Shown here: positions 8,019-16,881 of the stretch, piece after piece
How positions within the stretch are numbered: the stretch's first letter is position 1
How the letters are laid out: each line of letters opens with the position of its first letter
DNA from: Bin87 sp965207585
Lineage (GTDB): Bacteria; Chloroflexota; Dehalococcoidia; Lucifugimonadales; UBA3495
Direction: 5' to 3'
NCBI GenBank assembly: GCA_965207585.1
Contig: CBDBMT010000003.1
Location: 3,782,001 to 3,846,000, forward strand
Length of the DNA stretch: 64,000 bases
Notes under the pieces: generated by a model
Told to the model about the DNA's origin: nothing
Database searches by the model: none
Seen by the model: only the letters and a program-made list of their open reading frames with translations
Position numbers and translations under genes: made by a program

Positions 8019-10040
8019 TTGCCAGATTTCGGCGAACTTCTCACCTCCCACATAGACCGGTCGGGGATCAGCGATTCCGACCTGGCCCGCCGGACCGGTG
8101 TGAGCCGTGCGACCCTGATCCGCTGGAAGGAGGGCCTCACCGCAAGGCCCCGCTACCGCGAGGACATCCTCCGTTGTGCCGAGGCGCTGAGGCTCACGCC
8201 GGAGGAAAGGGACGAACTGCTGATAGCGGCGGATTTCGAGCCGGAATCTCCGCCTGTCGAGGATCGGCCACCGGAACCGGCCCCTGTCCCGATGCCCGTA
8301 TCACCCGCCGAACCCGATTCGCCCCCGGTCCCTGCCCGAACCCGCCGGAGACTCTGGATCGCGGCGGGGGCCGGAGTTGCGGCGGTGGTGGCTGGCATCG
8401 CGGTGGGGCTTGCGCTGGTCGCTTTTTCGGGTGAACCGGACCGTGTCGTGGCGCCAACTAGAGAGGCGCCAGTCGACCTGACCGGTGAGCCCGGCCATCC
8501 CGTGGCGGCAACGGGTGAGCCGCTGGTTGATCCTACCAGTGACCCGAACCATCCGGTAGCGGAAGGCGGAGAGGCGCTGATTGTGATCGCGCCCTTCGCC
8601 AATTACACGGCCGGCCAACTGGGGTTCAACATCCGTGGTCGCCTCAGGCAGAGCATAAACCGCGAGATCGCCGCCGCCGGACTTGAAAGCATCAGGATCG
8701 ACGATTGGATGGAGACCGTCCCGGGGCACCGGGCGGCGTTGTCGGCCGCCGAGCAGTCGGGCGCGGCGATCGTGATCTGGGGCGAATACGACAGCGGCAG
8801 GGTCCTGGCCAACCTGACCTCGACACCCAGCGAGAACGAGTCCCTCGGCCCGCAGGTGGTGGAAATCGCCACATCACCGTCCGAGCTGCCCACCGTCATC
8901 AACATCGACCTTACCGCCGAGGTGCGTTCGGTGGCGCTGCTGACACTGAGCCAGGTGTATCTGCAACGGGAAGAGTATGAACCGGCCAAGACTGTGCTGT
9001 ACCAGGCTTTGCAGCATCCGCCTGAGGATCCGGCAGCCCTGGCCAACCTGCGCTACCGGTTGGGCCAGGCGTATCTGGACGGCGAGTACGCCGACCTGGA
9101 CGAGGCCATTTGGCGTTTCACCGAGGTTCTGGAGGTGCAGCCACGTTCCGCCGACACTTACAGCAGTCGCGGTCTGGCATATCTGGAACGCGGGCGACCG
9201 GGCGACGAGGACCTGGCGATCGCCGACCTGACCCGGGCATCGGAACTGGCTCCCCATCTCTCGGCCCCGTACCTCAACCGGGCAGCTGCCTACGTAGCGC
9301 GGGGTCGCCTCGGAGACCTGGACAGGGCGTTAGGCGATCTGAAACGGGCAATTGACGCCGGTGTGGAGGGACCCGGGCTGTTTGTGAACCGAGCGGCGGT
9401 GTACCTGGAACGGGGCCACGACGGCGACCTTGATCTCGCCTTTGAGGACTTGGAACTCGCGGTCGACATAGACCCTGGCTTCGCAACGGCATGGGTGAAC
9501 CGAGGTAATGCCCTGTTGCAGAGAGGCCAAGACGGGGACGTTGAACAGGCCGTGGCCGACTTCACGAAAGCCATCGACCTCGCGCCCGACAATCCGCTTG
9601 GGTATTACAACCGGGCCCTGGCGCACTCGGAAGCAGAGAACTGGGAGCTTTCAAACTCCGACCTTCGTGCGGCCCAGGAGCGGGACCCGCGGGATCCGGC
9701 GATCAACAACTCGCTGTGCCGGCAGCTGGGCGTGCAACGCCGGCCGGAAGAAGCGTTGCCTTTCTGCGACCTGGCGCTGGAGCGCGAGCCGGACGGCCCG
9801 GCGCGGGACAGCCGCGGGCTGGTCTACGGCGTGATGGGTTCGGCCGGTGAGGCCATAGAAGACTTCAGGGTCTTCCTGGACTGGGTGGACGCTTCGGAGA
9901 AAACAACCTGTCGTCCCTTCTACCATCCCAGTCGGGAGTCCTGGATCAGCGTGCTCGAGACTGGCGACAACCCGTTTGACGACGATACGCTGCGGAAGCT
10001 GCGGGTACGTCCCGCCTCTCCGGGAGGCGCTCCCTGCTGA
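8019..10040 (+). CDS. XRE-type HTH, transmembrane and TPR-repeat protein
   Basis: About 673 aa from the TTG at 8019. An in-frame GTG at 7947 is the longer alternative, but the HTH domain begins at PDFGELL, so the later start fits better. Layout: helix-turn-helix of XRE type (about 1-65, DLARRTGVSRATLIRWKEG), a Pro-rich linker, one transmembrane helix (about 108-130), a spacer with repeated GEP.HPVA-type units, a folded sensor-like region, then TPR repeats. Four TPR units carry the same extra loop (RGRPGDED, RGRLGDLD, RGHDGDLD, RGQDGDVE). A membrane-tethered DNA-binding or ligand-sensing regulator is likely; the target is unknown. It is divergent from the vWA gene across the IS. Confidence 0.8.
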   Translation: MPDFGELLTSHIDRSGISDSDLARRTGVSRATLIRWKEGLTARPRYREDILRCAEALRLTPEERDELLIAADFEPESPPVEDRPPEPAPVPMPVSPAEPDSPPVPARTRRRLWIAAGAGVAAVVAGIAVGLALVAFSGEPDRVVAPTREAPVDLTGEPGHPVAATGEPLVDPTSDPNHPVAEGGEALIVIAPFANYTAGQLGFNIRGRLRQSINREIAAAGLESIRIDDWMETVPGHRAALSAAEQSGAAIVIWGEYDSGRVLANLTSTPSENESLGPQVVEIATSPSELPTVINIDLTAEVRSVALLTLSQVYLQREEYEPAKTVLYQALQHPPEDPAALANLRYRLGQAYLDGEYADLDEAIWRFTEVLEVQPRSADTYSSRGLAYLERGRPGDEDLAIADLTRASELAPHLSAPYLNRAAAYVARGRLGDLDRALGDLKRAIDAGVEGPGLFVNRAAVYLERGHDGDLDLAFEDLELAVDIDPGFATAWVNRGNALLQRGQDGDVEQAVADFTKAIDLAPDNPLGYYNRALAHSEAENWELSNSDLRAAQERDPRDPAINNSLCRQLGVQRRPEEALPFCDLALEREPDGPARDSRGLVYGVMGSAGEAIEDFRVFLDWVDASEKTTCRPFYHPSRESWISVLETGDNPFDDDTLRKLRVRPASPGGAPC

Positions 10041-10097
10041 GCTCCGACAAAGGGCCGCCTCCGAACGCGGCGGATTGGTCTTCTCTGCAAGGAGGGT

Positions 10098-10919
10098 CTA
10101 GGCGTCCCCCGGAGACCAGATCCAGTAACGGGACACCGCGCCGGCGTCCACCCGCAGGTCGAATCCGGTGATCATCTCAGCGTCGTCGGACGCCAGGAAC
10201 ACCGCGGCCTTGCCGTAGTGGGATGGGCCGGGCAGTTTGAGCAAAGGCGCCCCTCGGCTGGCGTCTGGCAGCAGTCCCGCCGCGCGCTGCCCCAGGCGCG
10301 GGCCCGGCCAGTCCACTCCCCACCTGGCGGCTCGCTCCCGTCCCTCGGACTGGTCAGTGGCGGTGGGGGTCAGGCTGTTAACGCGGATGCCGTAGGTGGA
10401 CAACTCCATGGCCACCGAGCGGGTGAAGTTCAGCATCCCGCCCTTGGCCGTGCCGTAACCCACGTTGCCCGGCTCGCCCTGGTGTCCGGCGGTGGAGATG
10501 ATGTTGATGATGTTGCCTTTTCGTTCCTGCTCGATCATCAGGTGGGCGACGTGCTTGGTGAACAGGAACGCGCCGGTCAGGATGATGTCGGTCTGGCGTC
10601 GCCACTCGTCCAGGGGCATGTTGAGGACGCCTTTGAAGTTGAACTGGGCCGCGCCGTTCACCAGGATGTCCACGCCGCCGAACCGCTCGGTTGCTTGACC
10701 GATAGCGGCAATCGCTTGGTCCTCGTCGGTCACGTCGCAGGCAACTCCGATGGCGTCGTGGCCCTTAGCGATTATGGCATCGGCGCATTTCTGGGCCATC
10801 TCCTCGCGGATATCGACGCAGACCAGGTTCGCACCCTCACGAGCCAATTCCTCGGCGATGCCGCCCATGATGTTCGGGCTGGTGCCGGTCACCAGCGCCG
10901 TTTTACCTTCGAGTTTCAA
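10098..10919 (-). CDS. SDR family oxidoreductase
   Basis: 273 aa Rossmann-fold NAD(P)-dependent dehydrogenase. The nucleotide-binding glycine motif is variant (TGTSPNIMGG, residues 11-20), and the catalytic Tyr/Lys pair is in YGTAKGG (about 155-160), with Ser upstream in NIISTAGH. The start codon is TTG, supported by GAGG about 8 nt upstream and by the family N-terminus (KLEGKTALVTG). It is the last gene of the minus-strand cluster with the Rieske oxygenase, separated from it by a palindromic repeat. A dihydrodiol or alcohol dehydrogenation step following ring hydroxylation is a reasonable inference. Confidence 0.86.
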   Translation of the reverse strand: MKLEGKTALVTGTSPNIMGGIAEELAREGANLVCVDIREEMAQKCADAIIAKGHDAIGVACDVTDEDQAIAAIGQATERFGGVDILVNGAAQFNFKGVLNMPLDEWRRQTDIILTGAFLFTKHVAHLMIEQERKGNIINIISTAGHQGEPGNVGYGTAKGGMLNFTRSVAMELSTYGIRVNSLTPTATDQSEGRERAARWGVDWPGPRLGQRAAGLLPDASRGAPLLKLPGPSHYGKAAVFLASDDAEMITGFDLRVDAGAVSRYWIWSPGDA

Positions 10920-10941
10920 ACGTCAACCTCAACGTAGTTCA

Positions 10942-11024
10942 TCAGAATCAGGATTTACCGGATTTCAGGATTACGTTCCCCTAATCCTGTCAATCCTATA
11001 ATCTCGAAAATCCTGATTCTGACA
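10942..11024. repeat. Interspersed palindromic repeat, AATCAGGATT family, copy 2
   Basis: Starts TCAGAATCAGGATT and ends with its complement AATCCTGATTCTGA. The right arm lengthens this to about 40 paired positions with mismatches. It lies between the SDR start (10919) and the Rieske beta stop (11041) and could shape mRNA processing within the cluster. Confidence 0.85.
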
Positions 11025-11040
11025 AAATCGCGCGCCGCCT

Positions 11041-11535
11041 TCAGAATATGATGCTCACCGCCCCATGCCACGATAGGGCCTCCAAGTCCAACACCGCCCG
11101 GCGGTAGGCTATCTTCAAATCACCCCCGTCGCGTCGCAGGGTGTAATCAACGCTGCCGACGTAGGGGGCGCCCTCGCCGGCGCGAAAACGGTAGACGAGG
11201 ACGTTGGAGTTCACCGAGAGTTCGCCGTTGTCGGTTTCCGTTACGCGCACGTTGGAAATGAACCGGCGGGTCCGCGACCATGGGTACTCGCGGTGGGCAT
11301 GGCGACTGTTCAGCCGCACCGCCCGGGCGCGCAGGCGGGTGATGTCGTCGTCGATGAAAACCAGGTCGCGCTTGGGATCACCGTCCGGCAGGTCGGTGGT
11401 GGGAACGACATAGCGGGCGTCCTCGGTGAACAGGCCGACCCAGTCGTCCAATCGCCAGTCATCCAGGAGCGCGGCTTCCCGAAAAAGAAAGTCCTCCACC
11501 TGTTCGCGCAGAGTGGGTTGGTTCACGGTGGTCAT
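11041..11535 (-). CDS. Aromatic-ring-hydroxylating dioxygenase, small (beta) subunit
   Basis: 164 aa, SnoaL/NTF2-like fold typical of ring-hydroxylating oxygenase beta subunits, with the family start (EQVEDFLFREAALLDDWRLDDW) and the LFTEDARYVVP motif. The beta subunit is structural and pairs with the Rieske alpha subunit encoded immediately upstream, 21 bp away on the same strand. An ATG behind GGTGAACC is the start. No ferredoxin or reductase gene is present nearby, so electrons must come from components encoded elsewhere. Confidence 0.9.
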   Translation of the reverse strand: MTTVNQPTLREQVEDFLFREAALLDDWRLDDWVGLFTEDARYVVPTTDLPDGDPKRDLVFIDDDITRLRARAVRLNSRHAHREYPWSRTRRFISNVRVTETDNGELSVNSNVLVYRFRAGEGAPYVGSVDYTLRRDGGDLKIAYRRAVLDLEALSWHGAVSIIF

Positions 11536-11556
11536 GGTTCACCTGATGGGCGAGGG

Positions 11557-12879
11557 TCAGTCGTCGGCCAGCGCCAGGGCGGCCTCAGCTTCCTCGACGG
11601 GCGCGTCCTGCACGTTGGTGTGACTATGGCCCTGCATGTTGGCGTGCCACTGCCTCCAGAACCCGCGCATCTGGAGCTCGTCGGTGGATTTGGCCGGCCG
11701 CAGCATTCCCCGGGAGATGTCGGACCACTCGGTTTCGGTGGCGCGGAAGCCGATCTGACAGGACTCCAGGGCCTCCACGTCGTCGGGAGTGGCGAAGCCG
11801 CCGGGGCCCAGGAAGGTCAGGAAGCTGTCCAGCCGGGTGGCCAGCATCGCCTCGGACTCCTCGCGGGGCACGAGATGCCAGGCGGTGACCTCCATGTTGT
11901 CGGGGGCCAGGGGCTCGAAGTACCGGACGGTGATGGCCATGATGTCATTGATCACCAGGTTGGGATAGATGATCAGGTTGCGGGAGGTATCGGCCATCCG
12001 GAAGGTGCGCTCTTCGCCGTACTTGTCCACCAGCCGCTGGCGGACCTCCGCGATGGGTTCCCGGGCCTCTTCACCGAACAGCGGGTGCCAGTGGGCGATG
12101 GGCCGGCCGTTGCGCACCGGCGACTCGATGACGCAGTGTCCGTTGCCCAATGCTCGCGCCTTGCCGACGATGCGGGACGCCGCGGTCTGGCCGCTGTCGT
12201 CGGCGCCCAGACCGCTGATGTAGTCCAGGTAGGTCTGGTGCGTGGGAACGAGGTGATAGCCGTCCAGGCTGTTTTCCACCAGGAGCTTCCAGTTAGCCTT
12301 CATGGTGTACTTGTTGGAGCCGGCGACCATGCGCATCCCTGCCTCGGACTGGTCCATGATGAGGTCGAGGTATTCCCGGGCGCCGGCCAAGTAGGTCACC
12401 AGGTCTTCGACATAGGGGTTGAAACTCACGAAGTAGAAGCCGCGGTAGCTTTCAACCCGCGGCGGTTCCTTCAGCCCAAGTTCGTCACGGTCGAAATTTG
12501 GCCCGTAGGCTTCCTGGTCGGGCACGCCGATGAGTTCGCCTTGGGTGTTGAAGGACCAGGCGTGGTAGAAGCACTGCAGCACGTCGGCGTTGCCCGCGTC
12601 GCGGCGGCAGATCAGGGCGCCCCGGTGCGGACAGGAATTGAGGAACACCCGCACTTGGCCATCCCGCTCTCGGGCGAAGAACAGCGGCCGCCCGGCAACG
12701 GTGCGGCGGCGGTAGTCTCCGGGGTTTTCCACCTCCGACTCGTGGCCGAGGTAAATCCAGCAGCGGCTGAAAATAAGTTCCCGTTCCCGCTGGAACAAAT
12801 CGTCGGAGGTCATGGACGACCGGTGGACCCGGAAAATGCCCCGCTGGCGGTCGTCGATGATCAAGTCTTTGATCTCCAT
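11557..12879 (-). CDS. Rieske non-heme iron oxygenase, large (alpha) subunit
   Basis: 440 aa from the ATG at 12879; a frame extension to 12921 adds 14 residues but the family start (MEIKDLIIDD) favours the shorter form. The Rieske [2Fe-2S] ligands are Cys83-x-His85 and Cys103-x-x-His106 (CPHRG, CFYHAW). The mononuclear iron site is visible in NSLDGYHLVPTHQTY, with the bridging Asp and two His. Together with the downstream beta gene it should dihydroxylate or monohydroxylate an aromatic or carboxylated ring substrate. The substrate cannot be read from sequence. It belongs to a minus-strand set of oxygenases and SDRs spanning 10.1-16.5 kb. Confidence 0.93.
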   Translation of the reverse strand: MEIKDLIIDDRQRGIFRVHRSSMTSDDLFQRERELIFSRCWIYLGHESEVENPGDYRRRTVAGRPLFFARERDGQVRVFLNSCPHRGALICRRDAGNADVLQCFYHAWSFNTQGELIGVPDQEAYGPNFDRDELGLKEPPRVESYRGFYFVSFNPYVEDLVTYLAGAREYLDLIMDQSEAGMRMVAGSNKYTMKANWKLLVENSLDGYHLVPTHQTYLDYISGLGADDSGQTAASRIVGKARALGNGHCVIESPVRNGRPIAHWHPLFGEEAREPIAEVRQRLVDKYGEERTFRMADTSRNLIIYPNLVINDIMAITVRYFEPLAPDNMEVTAWHLVPREESEAMLATRLDSFLTFLGPGGFATPDDVEALESCQIGFRATETEWSDISRGMLRPAKSTDELQMRGFWRQWHANMQGHSHTNVQDAPVEEAEAALALADD

Positions 12880-13000
12880 AAGTTCACCCGTATGCCCAGC
12901 ACTGTGTTTAATGTGCTGCAAGCGTAGAGTCCCTGGCCGGGGCTGTCAACATGATGGCGAACGGGGCAGGAGTTGTGCAAAATCCATCCCGGCGGTAACT

Positions 13001-13088
13001 GTCAGAATCAGGATTACGATGATTAGATGATTTTCAGGATTCATGAACATCCTGAAAATCTCAAAATCCGGCAAATCCTGATTCTGAC
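13001..13088. repeat. Interspersed palindromic repeat, AATCAGGATT family, copy 3
   Basis: Starts GTCAGAATCAGGATT and ends with its complement AATCCTGATTCTGAC. The 282-bp gap from 12880 to 13161 holds this repeat and no recognisable gene; a promoter for the Rieske genes may lie in its left part. Confidence 0.85.
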
Positions 13089-13161
13089 AATGACGTGGCA
13101 CGGACCCTGCGGGGCAAAGCAACCTCGCCATGAGGAATGCCGGTGCAGGGTGTGATCCCTT

Positions 13162-13923
13162 TCAAACTCCCGGCCCCCAGGTTGTGCCGAATTCAAACCG
13201 CGATGCCAGTTGGCCGGTGAAGGTGCTCGCGTCCTGCAGGGCCAGGTACACTGCCAGCGGGCCAATGGCGCTGGGGTCAACCCGCTCGTGCCAGTCGCGC
13301 TGGGTCCACGGGATGGCCGCCGAGCCCTCGCTGCGCAGGCCGCCCGGGCTCAGGATGTTGACCGCGATATTGTGCTCGCGCACCTCGTCGGCCAGACAGT
13401 AGCTGAACATGTGGACCGCCGCCTTGCTGGCGCTGTAGAGGACGCCGCCGCCCTGATTGGGGTCGGTGGCCATCCGCGAACCGATGTTGATGATGCTGCC
13501 GCGCTGCTGCTCGATCATGGTCGGGAGTACGGCCCGGCTGCACAGGTAGGGGCCGTTGACGTTGATTCGCATCAGCTGTTCCCAGCGAGGGGCGTCGATA
13601 TCCATGATCGTCTCGCCCAGCACCATCATGCCGGCGTTGTTGAACAGCGCGTCGATCCGGCCGTACCGCTCCACCGCCTGCCGGACCATCGCGTTGACCT
13701 GGACTTCATCGGTCACGTCGCAGTTGACGGCGAGGACGTCGCCGCCGGCATCCCTGATGTCGTGCGCCGTTTCTTCCAGGGTGCCGGCCAGACCCGTGGG
13801 AGACTGACTGCGGGCCGAGATCACCACGCTGGCCCCTTCCTCCGCGTATGCCTTTGCTATGGCCCGCCCCAGGCCCCGGCTGGCGCCAGTGACGATAGCG
13901 ACCATTCCATCCATCTGACCCAT
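13162..13923 (-). CDS. SDR family oxidoreductase (FabG-like)
   Basis: 253 aa. The frame is open far upstream (to 14355), but the real start is the ATG at 13923, directly before the Rossmann motif TGASRGLGRAIA (about 11-22). The NNAG motif and the catalytic Ser-Tyr-Lys set (YSASKAAV, about 160) are intact. This is a classical 3-ketoacyl-reductase-like or alcohol dehydrogenase. It lies downstream of the HpaB-type monooxygenase and upstream of the Rieske oxygenase on the same strand, so a role in the same degradation route is likely. There is no signal peptide. Confidence 0.88.
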   Translation of the reverse strand: MGQMDGMVAIVTGASRGLGRAIAKAYAEEGASVVISARSQSPTGLAGTLEETAHDIRDAGGDVLAVNCDVTDEVQVNAMVRQAVERYGRIDALFNNAGMMVLGETIMDIDAPRWEQLMRINVNGPYLCSRAVLPTMIEQQRGSIINIGSRMATDPNQGGGVLYSASKAAVHMFSYCLADEVREHNIAVNILSPGGLRSEGSAAIPWTQRDWHERVDPSAIGPLAVYLALQDASTFTGQLASRFEFGTTWGPGV

Positions 13924-13990
13924 AGTTGACCTGCCTGAACGATTTCCGCAGCCCGCCGCCGCTTTTCTTGCTGCCGCGCTATCTATACAT

Positions 13991-14024
13991 GGATAAACGG
14001 GATGAACCGGATAAACCGGATCAG
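13991..14024. repeat. Short tandem repeat GGATAAACC/GGATGAACC
   Basis: Three to four near-identical 9-10-bp units (GGATAAACG, GGATGAACC, GGATAAACC, GGATCAGG) lie in the short gap between the FabG-like SDR and the HpaB stop, overlapping the last codon of HpaB. The function is unknown. Confidence 0.6.
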
Positions 14025-15526
14025 GGGTTCGCTGTTCCCGAGTTGACCTGGGGCATACGGCGCGGCACCGCCGGCACGCCCTGCAGGCTGGCGAGGTCCA
14101 TGGGCGGCAGGTCAACGTCGACCAGGTCGTGCACGCCGTTGGCCAGCTCGTTGTAGTCGTCGAACCAGGCGGCCAGCTGGCGGCGCCACGACTCCAGCCC
14201 GCCGCTGGCGTGGAGCTCGAAAGCGGCTTCGCGTCCGTCCAGGCCGGACGACACCTGATCCCAGGCCAGTTGCAGCAGCGCCGCCCGTTGCATGGCGGTG
14301 TAACCACCGCCACCGAAGGCGTCCTCCAGCTCGGCGGCCATGACCGGATCCACAAAGTCGGTGTCGGCCGGCGCGTTGATCAGAGAGGAACCGGGCAGGC
14401 CGCGCAGGATTTCGCCCATGCGCTGCCGGACTTTGAGGGTATTGACACCGGCGGCGGCCACGTGGATCTGGTTGGCCAGGGGATGCCCGCTCACCGAGAT
14501 TTCCTGATCCAGCTCGGCCGCCCTCATGCAGGTGCGGCTGGTCTGGACGTTGACGGTCATCTCGACCAGCTGCTCGATGGTCTGCGCATTGTCCTTGAGG
14601 CCCATGATTTCGGCCAGGGCCAGGCCCAGGCCCAACGTCAACTCCGCCTTGGCCAGCCAGCCGTAGCTGTGGTGCCAGAGCATCCAGCACACCAGCGATT
14701 GTTTGCGGTTGCGGTCGGGCGCTTCGCCAGTGAACACGCGGTTGCGGGGGATGAAAACGTCCTCCATCCAGACCATGGAATCCAGCTCGTCGAACCGGCC
14801 GCTGAGGGGAGAAAGGAACAGGTTCTTGTGCCGGGCGGCGGCTCGGCGCGACACTACCCGCAGGCCGGGGGCGTTCACCGGCACGATGAACCAGAGGTGC
14901 CGGCCGCTGCCCGCCGGCATGTCATTTCGGGTGGAGATCAGCAGGTCCTCGGCGAAGGGGGTGCTGGTGTGCATCTGGATCTTGCCGCTCACCACGATGC
15001 CGTCGGCGGTTTCGCTGACCAGTTTGAGCGCTGCCCGCTCGCTCTCATCGGGGCGGAGCCGGGTGCCGATCAGCGGGCCGCCGCCGGCGTAGGTGACGAA
15101 CCGGCCGCTGTCGGACACGCACTCCAGGTATTCCTCCGCTTTGGCAATGTCCTCGGAGGAGTTGTCCAGGCGCTTCATGACGTTCTGCAAACCCAGGGAG
15201 ATCAGTTCGCCGTAGCCCGGGGTGTGGGTCATGTTCCCGCCGGTGATGAAGTGGACGGCGCTGATCTCCTTGCCCAGGCGCCTCAGGTCGTCGGGCGTCT
15301 GCGGAGGGGTCATCGCAACGGAGCGGCGTTGGCCGTTTTCATCCGGCGGCGTCAGCAGGACATCCTGCCAGTCGGGGTCGAAGTGGCGGTCGTACCAGGC
15401 CACGTACTCCTCCACCATAGCCGACGTGGCCGGGTGGGTGGTGACGTCCTCCACGCGACCTTCGCCCAGTACCCAGACGTCGCGCCCGTCGCGCAGGCTT
15501 TCCTTGTAATCAGCCCCTTCCCGCAT
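14021..15526 (-). CDS. HpaB-type flavin-dependent monooxygenase (4-hydroxyphenylacetate 3-hydroxylase family)
   Basis: 501 aa from the ATG at 15526, preceded by GGGAG; a second ATG lies at 15553 with no ribosome site. Family features are the N-terminal DYKESLRDGRDVWVLGE, the mid-protein substrate/flavin region (STPFAEDLL, WFIVPVNAPGL), SGRFDELDSMVWMEDVFIP, and the C-terminal helical bundle (GEILRGLPGSS). These enzymes use FADH2 supplied by a separate HpaC-type reductase to hydroxylate phenols; no such reductase is encoded nearby. The next gene upstream is a SnoaL-like protein 93 bp away. Conversion of a phenolic compound to a catechol is the inferred step. Confidence 0.9.
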   Translation of the reverse strand: MREGADYKESLRDGRDVWVLGEGRVEDVTTHPATSAMVEEYVAWYDRHFDPDWQDVLLTPPDENGQRRSVAMTPPQTPDDLRRLGKEISAVHFITGGNMTHTPGYGELISLGLQNVMKRLDNSSEDIAKAEEYLECVSDSGRFVTYAGGGPLIGTRLRPDESERAALKLVSETADGIVVSGKIQMHTSTPFAEDLLISTRNDMPAGSGRHLWFIVPVNAPGLRVVSRRAAARHKNLFLSPLSGRFDELDSMVWMEDVFIPRNRVFTGEAPDRNRKQSLVCWMLWHHSYGWLAKAELTLGLGLALAEIMGLKDNAQTIEQLVEMTVNVQTSRTCMRAAELDQEISVSGHPLANQIHVAAAGVNTLKVRQRMGEILRGLPGSSLINAPADTDFVDPVMAAELEDAFGGGGYTAMQRAALLQLAWDQVSSGLDGREAAFELHASGGLESWRRQLAAWFDDYNELANGVHDLVDVDLPPMDLASLQGVPAVPRRMPQVNSGTANP

Positions 15527-15619
15527 TTTTCGCCATCTCCCAATTGCCCGCATCTAGTCGGCAACACTAGTCATTGCCGGCTGCGACCACTCGTATTTTT
15601 GAACCGATTTGAGACTGTC

Positions 15620-16084
15620 CTACACGAATTGCGCTTCGACCCACCCCTGGTCAAAGGGAGTCCAGAAATTTGACGTCAGCTTCAAGTGTTTGAACATCCA
15701 GACGCCGTCCACCCGGACGTACTCCTCGTCGTAACGGGCCGAGCCCCAGACCGCGCGGTCGCCATCGGCGTAGGTGCAGGGCTGGAACAGGTACCAGATG
15801 CCGGTGGCGGTATCCCCGTCCACCTCGATGATGGGGTTCATCACCATGTGGACGGCGAAGGGCAGCCGGTTGGGGGCGTTGACGAAGAAGTTGCGGATGC
15901 CCTCCCGGCCTTCGGCACGGCCGCGGATGCCGCCATCCCAGACCGCATCCTCGACGAACAGGCTGGCGATGCCGTCGGCGTCGTAGTTGTCATCGCAGTA
16001 GGCGCAGTAGCGGGCCTTGAGGCGCTTGATCTCCTCAACGTCTTCCAGCGCACGCAGCCGGCGTTCGATTTCTTCCAGGCTCAT
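15620..16084 (-). CDS. SnoaL-like / NTF2-fold protein
   Basis: 154 aa alpha+beta barrel of the SnoaL_4 type (related to dioxygenase beta subunits). It has the start LEDVEEIKRLKARYCAYCDDNYDADG, then LFVEDAVWDGG, and a hydrophobic C-terminus ending FWTPFDQGW. Such proteins are small lyases, isomerases or hydratases, or oxygenase subunits. Here it sits 17 bp downstream of a VOC-family gene and upstream of HpaB in the minus-strand catabolic cluster. The exact reaction is unknown. ATG start; the 5' spacing fits an operon. Confidence 0.82.
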   Translation of the reverse strand: MSLEEIERRLRALEDVEEIKRLKARYCAYCDDNYDADGIASLFVEDAVWDGGIRGRAEGREGIRNFFVNAPNRLPFAVHMVMNPIIEVDGDTATGIWYLFQPCTYADGDRAVWGSARYDEEYVRVDGVWMFKHLKLTSNFWTPFDQGWVEAQFV

Positions 16085-16101
16085 GGCTAACGCTCCTCCG
16101 T

Positions 16102-16539
16102 CTAGTCGCGGGCGAGTTCCTCAAAGGACGGCTCGGGCATCCCCGCGGTCCAGGTGGGGTCGCGCAGTTCCAGCCGGTTGCCGCTGGGGTCGAAGAAATA
16201 CAGCTCGCGGCCGGTGAAGAACCCCTGAGCGCGGTAGGTCAGGTGGTCGATCCTGATGCCCCTCCGGTGGAACTCCTTGCACGCCGTGTCGAAAGTATCG
16301 GGCGACACGGTGAACGAGTGGTGCGCGCCGCCATTATCGGCCAGCGATCCGTCGGTTGCACTGGAACGTTCGCACAGCAGGATGTTGTGGTCGCCGACGT
16401 TGAAACAGGACATGACGCTGTTGCCCAGCCGGCCCTTGGGTTCGAGACCCAGCAACTCCCCGTAAAACTCCTCGGCTTCGTTCAGGTCGTTCACCGGGAT
16501 CGACCAGTGGGTCACGCCCTCAATTTTCAAGACTGCCAT
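16102..16539 (-). CDS. VOC family protein (glyoxalase / extradiol dioxygenase-like)
   Basis: 145 aa. The ATG at 16539 has GGAGG six nt upstream; the frame is open further upstream but without family similarity. The paired beta-alpha-beta-beta-beta modules are visible: VTHWSIPVNDLNEAEEFYGELLG at the N-terminus and FFDPSGNRLELRDP at the C-terminus. Metal-ligand candidates are His in THWSI, His in AHHSFTV and Glu in LELRD. It is the first gene of the minus-strand cluster and could cleave a catecholic ring made by the HpaB enzyme. Glyoxalase- or fosfomycin-type chemistry cannot be excluded. Confidence 0.82.
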   Translation of the reverse strand: MAVLKIEGVTHWSIPVNDLNEAEEFYGELLGLEPKGRLGNSVMSCFNVGDHNILLCERSSATDGSLADNGGAHHSFTVSPDTFDTACKEFHRRGIRIDHLTYRAQGFFTGRELYFFDPSGNRLELRDPTWTAGMPEPSFEELARD

Positions 16540-16743
16540 AGCGCCTCCAGTAGCGCGCACGACGCGCGGTCTGACGTCCGGCTCAGTGTTGGCCCCCATT
16601 ATAGGCACAACGGGGGCGGGCGGTACCCATTTTGATGGCTGACGGCAGATGCGCCCGAACATCACTCACAGGTGACCAAACGCCAAAACGCCGGTGTTAG
16701 TATCGTGTGGGGATGGCAAAGTCGCCTCATAGTGACCCTCTAT

Positions 16744-16815
16744 CCGCTCATCCTGAGCTTGTCGAAGGATGCTTGTTACGGCGGTTGTATGGTTCGACAG
16801 GCTCACCATGAGCGG
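16744..16815. repeat. Palindromic dispersed repeat (CTGAGCTTGTCGAAGG type)
   Basis: Arms of 23 nt (16744-16766 and 16793-16815) match at 20 positions, with a 26-nt spacer. The CTGAGCTTGTCGAAGG / TTCGACAGGCTCACC pattern is a short palindrome seen dispersed in many bacterial genomes. The 342-bp gap 16540-16881 holds only this repeat and presumably the promoters of the two divergent genes. Confidence 0.75.
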
Positions 16816-16881
16816 ATGTGAAAGGGCTTTGCGATCGTCCTGATCAGTTTCGAATGACGCGACGATCCCGAGGTGGACGAT

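Noticed and set aside
11293..12927. Open frame opposite the Rieske alpha and beta genes
   Set aside because: Antisense shadow of two well-supported oxygenase genes.
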